This document shows, in pieces, positions 15,356 through 24,339 of a DNA stretch of 34,669 nucleotides (the stretch's first letter is position 1; each line of letters begins with the position of its first letter). The position numbers were made by a program, and so were the translations under genes. Under the pieces are notes generated by a model. That model saw only the letters and a program-made list of their open reading frames with translations. It did no database searches and was not told the DNA's origin. The stretch is from an uncultured Dialister sp. (lineage in GTDB: Bacteria; Bacillota; Negativicutes; Veillonellales; Dialisteraceae). The stretch lies in the NCBI GenBank assembly GCA_900543165.1, contig UQQQ01000020.1, positions 1-34,669 on the forward strand, given 5' to 3'.

Positions 15356-15387
15356 AAAAACCGCCCTGCTTTGGCAGGACGGTTTTT
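15356..15387 (-). terminator. Terminator of pyruvate carboxylase
   Basis: Arms AAAAACCGCCCTGC and GCAGGACGGTTTTT with a TTTG loop form a near-perfect hairpin ending in a T-run on the minus strand, about 18 bp beyond the pyc stop codon. Confidence 0.88.
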
Positions 15388-15405
15388 CAAGCGCATGTAT
15401 TTATC

Positions 15406-18400
15406 TTATTCGATAACCATGAGGAGGTCGCCGGATTCGATGCGCTGACCAGCCTTGACATGGATCTCACTCACGATACCATCCATCGGCGCGGTGATGG
15501 TGGTTTCCATCTTCATCGCTTCGGTGACGATGACGGGGTCGCCCTTCTTGACAGAGGAGCCCTTTTCGACGAGGAGTTTTACCACGGAGCCGGAGAGTGT
15601 CGCACCGACTTCGCCCGGTACGTCCTTGTCCGCTTTTCTGGAGGTATTCGCAGACTCTGCCACATGAGCGTCGTGGATCTTGATCTCGCGCGGCATGCCG
15701 TTCAGCTCGAACTGAAGCTCTCTGTTGCCTTCCATGTCCGGTTTTGTGACATTGTCAAGGCGAACGAGGAGCATCTTGCCTTCATCGATGTTGATGCGGA
15801 TTTCTTCACCGACTTTCATGCCGAAGAAATAGGTCGGCGTATCGAGGAGAGAGAGGTCGCCATACTTATGATAGCGGTCCATGTAGTCGGAGAAGACCTT
15901 CGGATAGATGCAGTAGGAGGAGACATCTTCTTCACGGGTCGGGATGTGCTTCTCTTTCATTTCCATCTTGACTTCTTCAAAGTCGACATTCTCCGGCTGG
16001 CTTTCGAGGTGCGGCTTCTGTCCGCGCAGGATGATCTGCTGAAGTTTTTCCGGGAAGCCGCCATACGGGATGCCGAGCTTGCCGTCGAAGAAATCGACAA
16101 CGGACTGCGGGAAGTCGAGGGTGTCTCCCTTTTCATAGATATCTTTCTCGGTCAGATGATTCTGTACCATGAAGAGTGTCATATCGCCGACGACTTTAGA
16201 GGACGGGGTGACCTTGATGATATCGCCGAACATCATATTGACCTTCGCATACATGCGGCAGACTTCCGGCCACTGGGCTCCGAGGCCGACAGCCGTTGCC
16301 TGCTGGCGCAGGTTCGAGTACTGTCCGCCAGGCATTTCATGCTGGTAAAGGGTCGTATTCGGATTCGTCATCTTGGAGTCGACGCCTGCATAGTACGGAC
16401 GGACACCCTGCCAGTAGCGGTCGATGGTCTCAAGCGCATCGATATCCAGCTGCGGCTGGCGAGGATTGTTCTGCAGCGCGTAGTACATGGAGGTCATGGA
16501 CGGCTGGCTGGTGCCGCTCGAGAGCGCGCCGGTCGCCACGTCCAAGATATCGACGCCTGCATCGACGGCTTTGGCATAGGAGTACAGGGTGCATCCGCCG
16601 CCTTCGTGGCTATGGAGATGGATCGGAAGATCGACGGCATCTTTCAGCGCAGAGATCAGGGCATAGGCAGCTTCCGGCTTGAGAAGACCCGCCATATCTT
16701 TGATCGCGATGATATTCGCACCGGCATCCTGCATCTGTTTTGCGAGGTCGGTGTAGTATTTCAGGGAGTACTTCTGACGGTTCGGATCCATGATATCGCC
16801 GGTGTAGCAGAAGCAGGCTTCGGCGAGCTTTTCTTTCTTGCGGACTTCATCGATGGTGACCGTCATATGGCTGAGCTGGTTCAGGCAGTCGAAGATACGG
16901 AAGACGTCGACGCCATTGTCAGCCGCCTGGTCAATGAAGTGGCGGACAACATTTTCCGGATAGTTGGTATAGCCGACGGTATTCGCACCGCGGGTCAGCA
17001 TCTGGAAGAGGATGTTCGGTGCAGCTTTTCTCATCTGGCGAAGACGTTCCCACGGGCTTTCATCAAGGAAACGGTAAGCCACGTCGAAGGTCGCGCCGCC
17101 CCAGTTTTCAAAGGAGAAGAGCTGCGGGACGTGAACAGCCGTGTAGTGGATGGCATTCATGATGTCATGGGTTCTGACACGGGTCGCGAGCAGAGACTGG
17201 TGCGCATCGCGGTACGTGGTATCCATGAACATGACTTCCTTCTGGTCCATGACCCACTTGGAGAATTTCTCCGGCCCCATTTCATCGAGCAGCTGCCGGG
17301 TGCCTTTCGGCGCTTCGATCTTGTCTGCATCGAGCAGCGGAAGCGGATTGAAATCCGGCTTTTCCTGATGACCGGCACCGGCATAGCCATTGACGGTGAT
17401 GTCGCCGATGTAGGAGAGCAGCTTCGTGCCGCGGTCGGAAATCATATCCGGTTCCTGCAGGAGCCACGGGTTTCTGTCGATATAATTGACATCGCAGAGC
17501 CCTTCCTGGAAATCACGGGTACGAAGCATGTTCTGCAGGAAATAGATATTCGTCTTCACGCCGGAAATGCGGAATTCTTCGAGACAGCGGAGCATCTTGT
17601 GGATGGTGTCCTTCGGATGAAGGGCATGCGCAGTGACTTTGACGAGGAGAGAATCATAGTACGGGGTGATGACAGCACCGGTATAAGCCGTGCCGGCATC
17701 GAGACGGATGCCCGGTCCGCCGCCGGAACGATAGGCAATGATTTTGCCGGTATCCGGCATGAAATTGTTCTGCGGATCTTCCGTGGTGATACGGCACTGG
17801 ATCGCAACGCCTTTGTACCAGATCTCATCCTGCTGGCCAATGGCAATTTCCGGCCCGTCAAGAGCATAGCCTTCTGCGATGAGAATCTGGCTCTTTACGA
17901 TATCCACATTGGTGATCATTTCGGTGACGGTATGTTCAACCTGAACACGCGGATTGACTTCGATGAAATAGAAGTGCTCTTCATCCTGATCGACAAGGAA
18001 TTCGACCGTACCGACATTCACATAGTGGACATTCTTCATCAGTTTGACTGCCGCATCGCAGATGTTCTTTCTGAGTGCCTTCGGAAGAGACCACGCCGGC
18101 GCCATTTCGATGACCTTCTGGTGACGGCGCTGGATGGAGCAGTCACGTTCGAAGAGATGAACCACATTGCCGTGTTCATCGCCCATGACCTGTACTTCGA
18201 TGTGCTTCGGGTTCATGATGCAGCGTTCGACATAGACCTCATCATCACCGAAGGCCATCTTGGCTTCAGAGCGCGCACGGTTATACGCTTCCTCCAGATC
18301 TTCCATGCGGTCGACATTTCTCATGCCGCGTCCGCCGCCGCCATTGACGGCTTTGATCATGACCGGGAGTCCGTAGGTTTCGGCGAAAGCCTTCACTTCA

Positions 18401-18834
18401 TCAAAGCTGTGAACCGCACCCTTGGTCCCCGGAATCATCGGGATCTGGGCTTTTTCCGCCTGAATGCGGGCATTCACCTTGTCACCAAACATGATGAGAT
18501 GTTCGACTTTCGGTCCGATGAAAATGATGCCTTCTTCTTCGCAGCGCTGAGCAAGTTTCGCATTTTCAGCGAGGAAGCCGTAGCCCGGATGAATGGCATC
18601 GACATCATGCTCCTTGCAGATGCGGATGATGTCTTCGATATCAAGGTAGGCATCGATCGGCTTATCCCCTTCACCGACCAAGTAGGCTTCGTCTGCGCGG
18701 TTTCTGTGCAGGGACAGGATATCTTCTTTCGAATAGATAGCCACGGTGCGGATGCCCATTTCACTGCAGGCTCGGAATACGCGGATCGCGATCTCGCCGC
18801 GGTTGGCTACCAGTACTTTATGGATTCGTCTCAT
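15406..18834 (-). CDS. pyc: Pyruvate carboxylase
   Basis: This 1142-residue biotin enzyme carboxylates pyruvate to oxaloacetate with ATP and bicarbonate, feeding the reductive (succinate/propionate) branch and aspartate synthesis. The N-terminal biotin carboxylase (about 1-460) has VLVANRGEIAIRVFRA, the glycine-rich ATP loop GGGGRGMR, ERDCSIQRRHQK and EVNPRVQVEHTVTE. The carboxyltransferase (about 520-800) starts with DTTYRDAHQSLLATR and has the metal-binding HLHSHEGGG. The C-terminal biotinyl domain has the modified Lys in EAMKMET. Single-chain architecture and length fit the alpha4 type. The start at 18834 (MRRIHKVLVAN) has a GGGAGA site. Monocistronic, with its own promoter and terminator. 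Confidence 0.98.
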   Translation of the reverse strand: MRRIHKVLVANRGEIAIRVFRACSEMGIRTVAIYSKEDILSLHRNRADEAYLVGEGDKPIDAYLDIEDIIRICKEHDVDAIHPGYGFLAENAKLAQRCEEEGIIFIGPKVEHLIMFGDKVNARIQAEKAQIPMIPGTKGAVHSFDEVKAFAETYGLPVMIKAVNGGGGRGMRNVDRMEDLEEAYNRARSEAKMAFGDDEVYVERCIMNPKHIEVQVMGDEHGNVVHLFERDCSIQRRHQKVIEMAPAWSLPKALRKNICDAAVKLMKNVHYVNVGTVEFLVDQDEEHFYFIEVNPRVQVEHTVTEMITNVDIVKSQILIAEGYALDGPEIAIGQQDEIWYKGVAIQCRITTEDPQNNFMPDTGKIIAYRSGGGPGIRLDAGTAYTGAVITPYYDSLLVKVTAHALHPKDTIHKMLRCLEEFRISGVKTNIYFLQNMLRTRDFQEGLCDVNYIDRNPWLLQEPDMISDRGTKLLSYIGDITVNGYAGAGHQEKPDFNPLPLLDADKIEAPKGTRQLLDEMGPEKFSKWVMDQKEVMFMDTTYRDAHQSLLATRVRTHDIMNAIHYTAVHVPQLFSFENWGGATFDVAYRFLDESPWERLRQMRKAAPNILFQMLTRGANTVGYTNYPENVVRHFIDQAADNGVDVFRIFDCLNQLSHMTVTIDEVRKKEKLAEACFCYTGDIMDPNRQKYSLKYYTDLAKQMQDAGANIIAIKDMAGLLKPEAAYALISALKDAVDLPIHLHSHEGGGCTLYSYAKAVDAGVDILDVATGALSSGTSQPSMTSMYYALQNNPRQPQLDIDALETIDRYWQGVRPYYAGVDSKMTNPNTTLYQHEMPGGQYSNLRQQATAVGLGAQWPEVCRMYAKVNMMFGDIIKVTPSSKVVGDMTLFMVQNHLTEKDIYEKGDTLDFPQSVVDFFDGKLGIPYGGFPEKLQQIILRGQKPHLESQPENVDFEEVKMEMKEKHIPTREEDVSSYCIYPKVFSDYMDRYHKYGDLSLLDTPTYFFGMKVGEEIRINIDEGKMLLVRLDNVTKPDMEGNRELQFELNGMPREIKIHDAHVAESANTSRKADKDVPGEVGATLSGSVVKLLVEKGSSVKKGDPVIVTEAMKMETTITAPMDGIVSEIHVKAGQRIESGDLLMVIE

Positions 18835-18912
18835 GAGATTCTCCCTCTCAATAAAATAGAATGAACACGATGACCGCGTCATTCTGATGCGCTTTTAGCG
18901 TTTGATAGTACT

Positions 18913-18941
18913 ATTTTAACCAGTGAAAGCTGCAAAATCAA
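18913..18941 (-). promoter_or_regulatory. Promoter of pyc
   Basis: On the minus strand TTGATT (18936-18941), a 17-bp spacer and TAAAAT (18913-18918) give a good sigma-70 type promoter about 80 bp upstream of the start codon. The rest of the 391-bp gap up to 19225 is A/T-rich sequence and then a mosaic repeat. Confidence 0.7.
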
Positions 18942-19049
18942 TAGTCTGTATGAATTGGTATCAATCATGGTTTTAATAAATGATATGAATGGATGGGCAA
19001 TGATTTGTTATGTGTTATATATCATATTTATCATGAACATAATTGCATT

Positions 19050-19220
19050 ATTTGAGAGTTCAGGGTTCAGGGTTCTGGGTTCAGGGTTGTGGTGGCAGCT
19101 TCGTTGCAAAATATATATTTGCGGCGAAGCCGCCACCACCATTTCTAATTTTTCATTTCTCATTCAAACGAGGCTTTCAAATGAAATCAAAGGGCGACCC
19201 GCCCCTATGGCTACCCTTGA
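19050..19220. repeat. Composite intergenic repeat with a 51-bp palindrome
   Basis: The stretch has GTTCAGGGTTCAGGGTTC runs, a long imperfect palindrome at 19089-19139 (GTGGTGGC outer arms, CGAAGC inner arms, TATATAT centre), then TTTCTAATTTTTCATTTCTC, GAGGCTTTCAAATG, AAAGGGCGACCCGCC and CCTATGGCTACCC. It sits directly after the helicase stop codon and stops at the gene boundary. Module order matches the copies at 7481-7896 and 11541-11805. Confidence 0.82.
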
Positions 19221-19225
19221 ACCCA

Positions 19226-22093
19226 TTATCTTCCACAATATTTTCTGAAGTCGCAGAACCGGCACGCCGTCGGGAGCTCGTTCTTTTTCATTTCACAGCG
19301 CCGCGCAAAATCACGCGCCAGAATCCGCCTTGCCGTCGCATCGAATTCTTCCATCCGTTTCTCCACGCGTTCTTTGCTCATAGGAAAAACGACACAGGAG
19401 TTTTCGGCATCGCTGGTGAAGTACAGGACGAGCCTTTCCACGGAGCGGCCGAGTTTCGTTTCGACGAGGTAGGCATACACCTCGAGCTGGCTCAGGTATT
19501 TCTCCATAAGGGGACTATCCATCGGCGGTTTCTTCCCTGTCTTGAAGTCTATGACCCGTACCTTATCCCCATTTCCCGAGAGAAGGTCGATGGTGCCATT
19601 CAGGATGTAGTCATCTTTGACCAGCTCAAGAGGACACTCGGCAGCGAGCGCATCATCCCAGTTTCCTTTCCGGAAATCCACATATCCACGAATTTCTGCA
19701 AAGGCCTGCTTCAATTTTGCCTCAGGAAGCCAGCTGTTTTCTTTATCAGACAGGGAAATGTAATTCGCCATCATCCATCCATAAATGGCAGGGGGCGTCA
19801 CGCGATCGGCCTCTCCGCGAAGGACCGCGCGGTGGATGTCCTCGATCGTCTCATGGACAAGCTCGCCGTACATGGCATGGCTCCCCTGCGTGCCCGCAAA
19901 GCTGTAGCCGCGATGCCAGAGATACTTCATCGGACATTCTTCATAAAGGGCGATCTGCGACGTGAAGGCGAAACGCGGCTTAAATACATTCCGCCCCACA
20001 GGGCGGCAGGTGAGGTGGTGGTAGTCCGCTTCTTTCGCATTATATGCAGGAAGAGCGGGCATGATCCATTGAAATTCTTCCGAGGTGTCCCCCCTCTTTT
20101 GAGAAGATGCGAGGACGAGGAGCGTTTCCGCGCGGGAGAAGGCCGTATAGTACTTGCGCCATAAATCAAAATTTTTCATTTCCTTCGGTGGCTCGGCAGA
20201 CTTTCGTCCGCTCACCTTTTCCACCACGCGGGAAATCAGGTCACTTTCCGCATCCCAGCGCGCCCGCTCGTCGAGCGATGGCACGATGACAACGGGGTAC
20301 TCGAGCCCCTTTGCCTGGTGGATATTCAGGAAGGATACGGAGCCCGAGGGCGCATAGCGCTCTTCATCTTCGTACTCATTCACGCCGTTTTCAAACCACA
20401 GCCGCAGATAGCGAGAAAAGAAGAGATGCACATCCTCCACAGTCTCCTCGCCATGCCCGTGATTCTCCGGCAGGAAAAAGCCAAAACGGGCAATTAGGCG
20501 CGTGATGGCGGACAGATTTCTGGCTGCATTCGATTCACCCCGGACTGCGCTGTCCAAAATGTCGGAAAAAGGTGCAAAGAAGAGCATCTGGTAGACGAGG
20601 TGCAAAAAAGAGGCGGGGAGTTTCTTCTCATAGGAAATGACACTCCGCGTGCGGTCCAGCCAGTCTTTCAGCGCTCGGTGCTCGGGTTTCGCGAGCATCA
20701 TCCGCGCGACGCCCATGCACTCGAAGTACGTCTCGAGAATCCCCCTCGTTTCCTGCATGTCGTCCCGATTTTCCATGGAATCCGAAAAGCCGGGAAAGAG
20801 CAATAGGAGCGTCCCGATCAGCCACTCGACTTCATGGCGCTTAAAGAACCAGCCCGCCCGCGGCGCGTAGGACGCGATGCCCTTCCGTCGAAGCTGCAGC
20901 TGCAAAGCGCGCGATGCATTGCTTTTCACGGACGAACAGAGTACCGCCACTTGGTTATAGTCCGTGATCTGCCCCCGTTCCTTCAGCCCTTCGATGAATT
21001 CAGCGATCCGCGCATGGCACTCGGAAAGATCCTTCCCCGTGATGCGAAGGACGGGCGTCCCCATTTCCTCTGACGCGGCATGAATGTCCCCCTTCACATA
21101 GCGGAACATCCGCCCATCCGCTCCGCGCCAGCTTTTGAGTCCGCGCATCCAGTCCATGCAGAAGCGGACAATGCCCGGATGCGAACGATAATTCGTATCC
21201 AGCTTGAACGTATGGCATTTCTCATAGGTCTTCGAAAATCCCAGAATATTTCCGATGGACGCCCCGCGGAAGCGATAAATACTCTGGTCATCATCCCCCA
21301 CCACGAAAATCTGCTGCGAAGAGCCTCCCAGAAGACGGATGAGCTGCTCTTGGATGAAATTCGTATCCTGATACTCATCGATCATGATGTACCTGATCCG
21401 TTTCTGCAAGCTGTCAAGGATCTCCGGATGGGAAGAAAGAAGCGCATAGGTCTCCTTCTGCAGGCGGGAGAAATCGATGAAATGTCCTTCCTCTTCGAGC
21501 CGCGTGTACTTCATCATCATCCGCGCGAGCACTTCTACGCGCCCGCCCAGTGCATTTCCGCAGGTCCGCCGCATTTCTTCGGGCAAGAGAAGCTCTTCGG
21601 AGAGACCGTTCACATAGCGGCAGAGCGTCTGACACTGGCGCCATGGAGAAATCCCCACCAGCTCCCCCTTCTTCAGATAGGAATCCTGTACCACACGGCG
21701 GAAATCCGGGATGGCCGCAAATTCCGAAAGATGCTCATACACCATGTACTGCTGCTCGAACTGATCCACTGCCAGATAATTCTTCGGCAGATGCGTATAC
21801 TCCTGAAATTCTTTCAGAATCTTTCGGCAAATGTGATGAAAGGTACCGATGTACATCTCATGCAGATTCACCTCGATGCCCGCCTTCGTCATCACATCCG
21901 TGAGACGCGTCGTCAGCTCCTTCGATGCCTTCTGCGTGTATGTGACCAGCATGATTTCTTCCGGCTTCACCCTCTTCTCGCGGATGAGGTAAAGCACGCG
22001 CTGGATGATGGTATAGGTCTTCCCCGTCCCCGGCCCCGCGATCAAGAGCGTAGGGCCGGTCGAGGAAACAGCAGCTTTCTGAGAATCATTCAT
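19226..22093 (-). CDS. UvrD/Rep-family helicase fused to a Cas4/AddB-like nuclease
   Basis: This 955-residue protein joins a superfamily 1A DNA helicase to a C-terminal PD-(D/E)XK nuclease. Helicase motifs are the Q motif (MNDSQKAAV), Walker A (GPGTGKT, 20-26), Ia (VTYTQKASKEL), II (IDEYQDTN), III (GDDDQSIYRFRGA), IV (LDTNYRS), V (FLNIHQAKGLEYPVV) and VI (YYTAFSRAE). The nuclease (about 700-955) has a first Cys in YEECPMKYLW, GTIDLLSG, VIDFKTGKK and a final cluster with C944, C947 and C953 (CRFCDFRKYC). That is the four-Cys pattern of the [4Fe-4S] RecB/AddB/Cas4-type nuclease domain. It is probably a DNA repair end-processing enzyme acting alone; a defence role is possible. No addA/addB or cas genes are nearby. 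The start has AAGGAGCTAAATC. Confidence 0.9.
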   Translation of the reverse strand: MNDSQKAAVSSTGPTLLIAGPGTGKTYTIIQRVLYLIREKRVKPEEIMLVTYTQKASKELTTRLTDVMTKAGIEVNLHEMYIGTFHHICRKILKEFQEYTHLPKNYLAVDQFEQQYMVYEHLSEFAAIPDFRRVVQDSYLKKGELVGISPWRQCQTLCRYVNGLSEELLLPEEMRRTCGNALGGRVEVLARMMMKYTRLEEEGHFIDFSRLQKETYALLSSHPEILDSLQKRIRYIMIDEYQDTNFIQEQLIRLLGGSSQQIFVVGDDDQSIYRFRGASIGNILGFSKTYEKCHTFKLDTNYRSHPGIVRFCMDWMRGLKSWRGADGRMFRYVKGDIHAASEEMGTPVLRITGKDLSECHARIAEFIEGLKERGQITDYNQVAVLCSSVKSNASRALQLQLRRKGIASYAPRAGWFFKRHEVEWLIGTLLLLFPGFSDSMENRDDMQETRGILETYFECMGVARMMLAKPEHRALKDWLDRTRSVISYEKKLPASFLHLVYQMLFFAPFSDILDSAVRGESNAARNLSAITRLIARFGFFLPENHGHGEETVEDVHLFFSRYLRLWFENGVNEYEDEERYAPSGSVSFLNIHQAKGLEYPVVIVPSLDERARWDAESDLISRVVEKVSGRKSAEPPKEMKNFDLWRKYYTAFSRAETLLVLASSQKRGDTSEEFQWIMPALPAYNAKEADYHHLTCRPVGRNVFKPRFAFTSQIALYEECPMKYLWHRGYSFAGTQGSHAMYGELVHETIEDIHRAVLRGEADRVTPPAIYGWMMANYISLSDKENSWLPEAKLKQAFAEIRGYVDFRKGNWDDALAAECPLELVKDDYILNGTIDLLSGNGDKVRVIDFKTGKKPPMDSPLMEKYLSQLEVYAYLVETKLGRSVERLVLYFTSDAENSCVVFPMSKERVEKRMEEFDATARRILARDFARRCEMKKNELPTACRFCDFRKYCGR

Positions 22094-22104
22094 GATTTAG
22101 CTCC

Positions 22105-22224
22105 TTGGAAAATAGTGACTGGGGACTGGTGGTTAGGGACTAGTGACTGGTGACTGGTGACTAAATGCCGCTCGTTCCATATTTGCATGAAGCTCTGCGG
22201 CGCTTTGTTTTTAGCGCCGTACCT
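22105..22224. repeat. Mosaic repeat between the membrane protein and helicase genes
   Basis: Runs of GTGACTGG, GGGACTAG and GGTGACTGGTGACT are followed by a perfect hairpin of the GGCGCT...AGCGCC class (22199-22218, inside CTGCGGCGCTTTG and TTTTTAGCGCCGTACC) and a CTTTACTCTTCACTTTCTC block. The hairpin module recurs at 30543-30571 with nearly the same flanks, including the following TACTTTCACTC. Confidence 0.75.
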
Positions 22225-23817
22225 TTACTCTTCACTTTCTCTCGTACCATGACACAAGGTGACCGCGACTAGCACCGGCAAACACAGAACATAAGCGAAC
22301 GAGTAGCGAAAGACGGAAGAGGCCGGCGTGGAAAGAAGAAGCGTCCCTGTATTTGCCAAAAGGGGAAGCAGTGCAAAGAGGAGCGTTGTTCTTCCCTGCC
22401 TGATCCAGATGAGTCCCAGAAAGAGCACGATCCAGAGCGAAAGCCCCGTCCCGATGAAATAGCTTCCCTCATACGAGACATTCGCAAGTCCCGCCTTGAG
22501 CCAAAGCGGCATCGGGAAATCCCCCGTCGCCATGCGGTCATTGTCCGCCGGCTTCATATCTTTCGTGTTCTCATCCGATAGCGCCCAGCCAAAGCGCGAC
22601 TGCACGTCATACTCGAAGGGATCCAGATTCCAAAGGGCATATGTCTCTGTCAGCCAGCCTTCGACATAAATCCGCGGATTTCGAAGGCCTGTATCCACCC
22701 ATGCCGACAGGAATTCTTTTTTCTGCCCATTCAGCCAGTTTCTATGGAAATGGTCATGCCACTTTACAAAGTCCACGGTATAGGGTGAGTATTCTTTCTT
22801 CCACTCTTCTTCGGTGAGAAGGTTTTCCATCAGCGTTTTCGTTTCCTCGCTTCGCTCACCACCAAGCACCATCGTGCGCCCGAGCTGCTGGAGCGGGATC
22901 GCCATAGACTCCTGAAAGAGCGGCTCCCAGTGATGGGTGCGCTGGATGACCTGTGCAGGGACGGTGGAGATCAACGCAAAAATCATGAAAAAGAGGAGAA
23001 TCTCCTTCCGCTTTTCCAGAAAAAAGAGGGCAAGGCATACCAAGAGCGCGACAAGGAGACCATTGCTACGAAGCAGCATCGAAAGAAGCGCCGCAATAAG
23101 GATCCCCTGAGACGCCCTCCCCCAGCGCTCCCCTTCCGCGCGCCGAAGGAAGAGCCATACAAAGAAGAGTAGCCCCAGCGAGAAAAGGCCATCGCGCACC
23201 GCCGCGATGCTGTAATTTCCCACCATCGGAAAAAAGAGAAAGTACCCGTACAGTCCCCATCCTGCGAGGACATGTACGCGCCCTTTCACCCAGAAGGCAA
23301 AGGCGGTCAGCCCATAGGAAATCAAAAGAAGCTGCAACAGAGAAAAAAGGAAGATGACCGGCTCCCGGCTTCCCAGCGCCTCCTTCCCCCAGCTCGCACC
23401 ATAACCGTATATCACCGAATACAGCCATGGAAACTGCACGCTCGCATAGAGCGGATTCTCCATCATGAAGACCGTGTCATTCATCCCCGGCGCCGGGTAA
23501 AACGAGAGAAGAAAGGGCAGCTGCCAAAGCGCCATCAGAAGGAACGCAGGAAAAAACCATGTGCGATCCGCCGACGGTCTCCTCGAATAAGAAAATCTTG
23601 AAAGGCAATGGGTCAGCCTTGGCAACAGAAGAGAAAAGAACGCCGTCCCCAGAAGAAGGATCGGCCCATCCTCAAAATGTAGAAGCGCGTACCCTGCTTC
23701 TTTGAGTGCTCCTCTCTGATCCAGCCAGTCTATCTTCACCGTGTACCAGAGCGCAGCTGTGAAGAAGAAAGAAAAGCATATATATAGGTAGAGGAAACGC
23801 ACATGCAACAGTTTCAT
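22225..23817 (-). CDS. Polytopic membrane protein, DUF6020-like
   Basis: This 530-residue protein has about ten to twelve hydrophobic segments. Between the early helices lies an extracytoplasmic segment with SFYPAPGMNDTVFMMEN, and a second large loop spans about residues 300-420. The short motif FYPAPGMNDT followed by a PWLYS pair resembles DUF6020 / glycosyltransferase-C-like membrane proteins, which have a PG-x-x-x-DT signature. The exact substrate is unknown, and I assign the family only tentatively. The ATG at 23817 has a TAGGAGC site. It appears monocistronic and is flanked on both sides by mosaic repeats. Confidence 0.72.
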   Translation of the reverse strand: MKLLHVRFLYLYICFSFFFTAALWYTVKIDWLDQRGALKEAGYALLHFEDGPILLLGTAFFSLLLPRLTHCLSRFSYSRRPSADRTWFFPAFLLMALWQLPFLLSFYPAPGMNDTVFMMENPLYASVQFPWLYSVIYGYGASWGKEALGSREPVIFLFSLLQLLLISYGLTAFAFWVKGRVHVLAGWGLYGYFLFFPMVGNYSIAAVRDGLFSLGLLFFVWLFLRRAEGERWGRASQGILIAALLSMLLRSNGLLVALLVCLALFFLEKRKEILLFFMIFALISTVPAQVIQRTHHWEPLFQESMAIPLQQLGRTMVLGGERSEETKTLMENLLTEEEWKKEYSPYTVDFVKWHDHFHRNWLNGQKKEFLSAWVDTGLRNPRIYVEGWLTETYALWNLDPFEYDVQSRFGWALSDENTKDMKPADNDRMATGDFPMPLWLKAGLANVSYEGSYFIGTGLSLWIVLFLGLIWIRQGRTTLLFALLPLLANTGTLLLSTPASSVFRYSFAYVLCLPVLVAVTLCHGTRESEE

Positions 23818-23825
23818 AAAAAGCT

Positions 23826-24250
23826 CCTAGATTAAAGGTTGTCGGGTACAGGGTTAGCCCATGGGACGTGCTGCCCTTTGATTGTTGGTGAAAGCCTCGC
23901 TTGAATGAGAAATTAGAAATGAGAAATGCGAAATGGTGGTGCTGCGCATAAAAATATGGAAGCGCCGCAGAATTTTGATAGCGCTTCGCGCCGTCGTCAT
24001 CTCGAGCGTAGCCCTCGATCTTTATTGCAGAACGTTCATCGCCTGATGTGAGGCAGCACCAGGACATCATTTTCCCTCGGCGCATACACGCTGATTCCCG
24101 CAGTGCAGTAAAGATCCCTCGGCTACGCTCGGGATGACGATGCCGGAGAATCCCAGTCACTAGTCACCAGTCACTCGAGACTCCTAATCCCTAATCCCTA
24201 GCCAGTCATCCCTGCTTTCAAACTTGTAGCGACAGCTTCGCTGCAAAGTA
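23826..24250. repeat. Composite intergenic repeat with nested inverted-end element
   Basis: Modules on the plus strand follow the same order as at 12828-13055: GGGTACAGGGTTAGCCC, TGGGACGTGCTGCCCTTTG, AAAGCCTCGCTTGAATGAG, AAATTAGAAATGAGAAATG, the GCTGCGCAT...GAAGCGCCGC hairpin (23940-23970), then an insertion-like block (23993-24138), then CAGTCACTAGTCACCAGTCA, CCTAATCCCTAATCCCTAG, TCATCCCTGCTTTCAAACTT and GCGACAGCTTCGCTGC. The gap of 522 bp has no gene. Confidence 0.85.
23993..24138. mobile_element. MITE-like element with imperfect inverted ends
   Basis: The ends CGTCATCTCGAGCGTAGCC (left) and GGCTACGCTCGGGATGACG (right) are inverted relative to each other over about 30 bp including the ATCTTTA/TAAAGAT inner part. 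They enclose about 90 bp of non-coding sequence. A related element lies at 34433-34592, and the left end alone occurs at 25420-25450. There is no transposase, so this is a small non-autonomous element at best; target-site duplications are not clear. Confidence 0.55.
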
Positions 24251-24291
24251 TATATTGCTCATTATACCATGTTCTCCTTTCTCTCCTATGC

Positions 24292-24297
24292 TATAAT
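24292..24297 (+). promoter_or_regulatory. -10 box upstream of the UroD-like gene
   Basis: TATAAT lies 43 bp upstream of the start codon at 24340, just after the repeat region ends. I see no convincing -35 at the correct spacing, so promoter strength is uncertain. Confidence 0.5.
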
Positions 24298-24339
24298 ATG
24301 GCTAATCCCATGATTTCTTATACAGAAAGGAGCCCTTTT

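Noticed and set aside
15460..18864. A 1134-codon open frame on the strand opposite pyruvate carboxylase
   Set aside because: Its frame is a mirror of the pyc codon pattern, its product has no recognisable domain, and pyc is unmistakable on the other strand.
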